Shown: one piece after another, positions 5,669-6,208 of the stretch
How positions within the stretch are numbered: position 1 is the first letter of the stretch
Layout: each line of letters opens with the position of its first letter
From: Nitrosomonadales bacterium
GTDB taxonomy: Bacteria > Pseudomonadota > Gammaproteobacteria > Burkholderiales > SG8-41
Assembly (NCBI GenBank): GCA_009885185.1
Contig: VFLF01000139.1
Coordinates: forward strand, 1-6,208
Direction of reading: 5' to 3'
Length of the DNA: 6,208 bases
Position numbers and translations under genes: made by a program
Notes under the pieces: model-generated
What the model saw: the letters and a program-made list of their open reading frames with translations, nothing else
Databases searched by the model: none
What the model was told of the DNA's origin: nothing

Positions 5669-5734
5669 GACGGTGTTGGGATTAATCCGCGTCAATCTGC
5701 GTAAATCCGCGTCAAAAAAAGTTGTGAGGTAAAA

Positions 5735-6208
5735 ATGAAAATCACTGGCAAAATCTGGAAGTTTCCGCAGGACGACATCAACACGGGCCTTATCCGCAAG
5801 CAGCAGTACAACCACCTGCCGCCGCAGGAGCAGGGCAAATACTGCATGGAGACCATCGACCCGACATTCGCGGGCAAGGCGCGGCCCGGCGACATCATCG
5901 TGGCGGGCAACAACTTCGGCTGCGGTTCATCGACCCCCGCGCATTATTCGATCATGGCGCTGGGCATCCCCGCCGTGGTGGCGGAGTCATTCGGCAAATT
6001 GTTTTTTAGCAACTGCATCGGCGGTGGACTGTGGCCAGTGGCGTGCCCCGGCATTCTCGAACTGGTGGAGACGGGCGACACGATTGAAATCGATACCGAT
6101 ACCTTTATCGTGCGCAACGTGTCGAACGGCAGGCAACTCAGCGGGCAGGCGTTGCCGGATTTTTACCGTGACATGATCGACGCGGGCGGCGAGAAGGCTT
6201 ATCTCAAG
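5735..6208 (+). CDS. Aconitase-superfamily hydro-lyase, small subunit (LeuD-type swivel domain), 3' truncated by window
   Basis: The frame runs open for 158 codons to the window end; short LeuD-type subunits have about 160-170 residues, so little is missing. GAGG (5726-5729) lies 5 nt before ATG 5735. The swivel-domain signatures are KITGKIWKF (2-10), FAGKARPGDIIVAGNNFGCGSS (45-66), GIPAVVAESFGKLFFSNCIGGGLWPV (77-102) and the strand/turn region GDTIEIDTDTFIV (114-126). By aconitase analogy the catalytic-base Ser of the GSS motif is kept (S65/S66). The usual GSSREHA is GSSTPAH, so the substrate-binding Arg is lost. The usual NTDxIIPxRY near the N-terminus reads NTGLIRKQQY, losing the conserved Asp and the Arg before Tyr. 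These changes suggest a substrate other than isopropylmalate. It pairs with the large subunit 188 bp upstream despite the intervening repeat. Fold and pairing are firm; the substrate is not known. Confidence 0.92.
   Translation, partial: MKITGKIWKFPQDDINTGLIRKQQYNHLPPQEQGKYCMETIDPTFAGKARPGDIIVAGNNFGCGSSTPAHYSIMALGIPAVVAESFGKLFFSNCIGGGLWPVACPGILELVETGDTIEIDTDTFIVRNVSNGRQLSGQALPDFYRDMIDAGGEKAYLK

Larger units (their letters stand above)
5558..5716. repeat. Nested inverted-repeat element between the two subunit genes (MITE- or REP-like)
   Basis: The outer arms are a perfect 23-bp inverted repeat, 5558-5580 and 5694-5716, built on GACGCGGATTTACGCAGATT. Next inward, ACCCAAC on the left is matched by GTTGGGATT (5675-5683) on the right, which also has an extra partial copy of the outer motif (AATCCGCGTC, 5684-5693). 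Inside are two palindromes in mutual inverted orientation: 5596-5615 and 5649-5668. Each has an 8-bp stem and 4-nt loop, and they share the 14-nt core CCCGCGCAGGCGGG. The palindromes resemble the dRS3-like CCCGC/GCGGG repeats known in Neisseria and many other proteobacteria. No target duplication is evident. No U-tract follows the outer stem on the plus strand, so it is not a clear intrinsic terminator. It nearly fills the 188-bp gap and would fold in the message between the two subunits. Confidence 0.8.

Noticed and set aside
5516..5704. Short plus-strand frame running through the repeat between the subunit genes
   Set aside because: It begins inside the large-subunit gene in another frame and its translation merely follows the repeated palindromes; similar frames occur whenever these repeats are read.
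5558..5716. The repeats as a CRISPR array or attachment site
   Set aside because: There are only two copies of each unit, in inverted orientation and as palindromes, with no regular spacers and no cas or integrase gene.
5558..5716. The large hairpin as an intrinsic terminator ending the large-subunit message
   Set aside because: The outer stem is followed by an A-run, not a T-run, on the plus strand, and the small subunit downstream is needed for the same enzyme. Partial termination remains possible, but a true terminator is not supported.
5594..5913. Minus-strand frames opposite the small subunit and the repeat
   Set aside because: They overlap the small-subunit coding region and the palindromes and show no domain or initiation signal.
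4269..6208. Assignment as leuC and leuD of leucine biosynthesis
   Set aside because: The lengths match the short two-subunit class, the key small-subunit residues differ, no leuA or leuB is nearby, and the neighbours are uptake receptors. The symbols were left blank.

Overview
The window suggests a fairly GC-rich betaproteobacterium, most likely of the Burkholderiales type. The main reason is three separate genes for Bug/TctC-type periplasmic solute-binding proteins, a family that is greatly expanded in Bordetella, Cupriavidus, Comamonas and relatives. The dispersed palindromes of the CCCGC-GCAG-GCGGG and CCCTCACCCC types also fit a proteobacterial chromosome. This is inferred from gene families alone; there is no rRNA or other phylogenetic marker here.

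Layout. Positions 1-36 look like the last codons of a plus-strand gene that converges on Bug protein 1 (42-1067, minus). A 123-bp divergent spacer separates Bug 1 from an uncharacterised plus-strand lipoprotein (1191-1952). That gene converges on Bug protein 2 (2010-2978, minus). Bug protein 3 (3096-4055, minus) lies directly upstream of Bug 2 in the same direction, and the two are clearly tandem paralogues, about 70% identical over the mature protein by hand count. The 117-bp gap between them holds a degenerate dispersed repeat with a hairpin. A 213-bp divergent control region (4056-4268) follows, with candidate promoters in both directions, a strong GC-rich inverted repeat, and an 18-codon leader ORF. 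Rightwards from it runs a two-gene hydro-lyase unit: an aconitase/isopropylmalate isomerase-type large subunit (4269-5546) and the matching small subunit (5735 to the window end, 3' end cut off). The subunit genes are separated by 188 bp that is mostly one nested inverted repeat of about 159 bp.

How the genes may work together. The large and small subunits should form a [4Fe-4S] hydro-lyase of the LeuCD/homoaconitase/dimethylmalate dehydratase type. All catalytic and cluster residues I can place in the large subunit are present. The small subunit departs from LeuD at substrate-contact positions (GSST instead of GSSR, NTG instead of NTD), which argues against ordinary leucine biosynthesis. Bug 2 and Bug 3 share a modified ligand loop (PTGASQ in place of APGGGND, with the Asp lost). 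The divergent arrangement suggests that they capture a carboxylic acid handled by this dehydratase. No membrane permease (TctA/TctB) and no regulator is present in the window, and the substrate cannot be read from sequence alone. I see no CRISPR array, phage, toxin-antitoxin, defence system, tRNA or rRNA.
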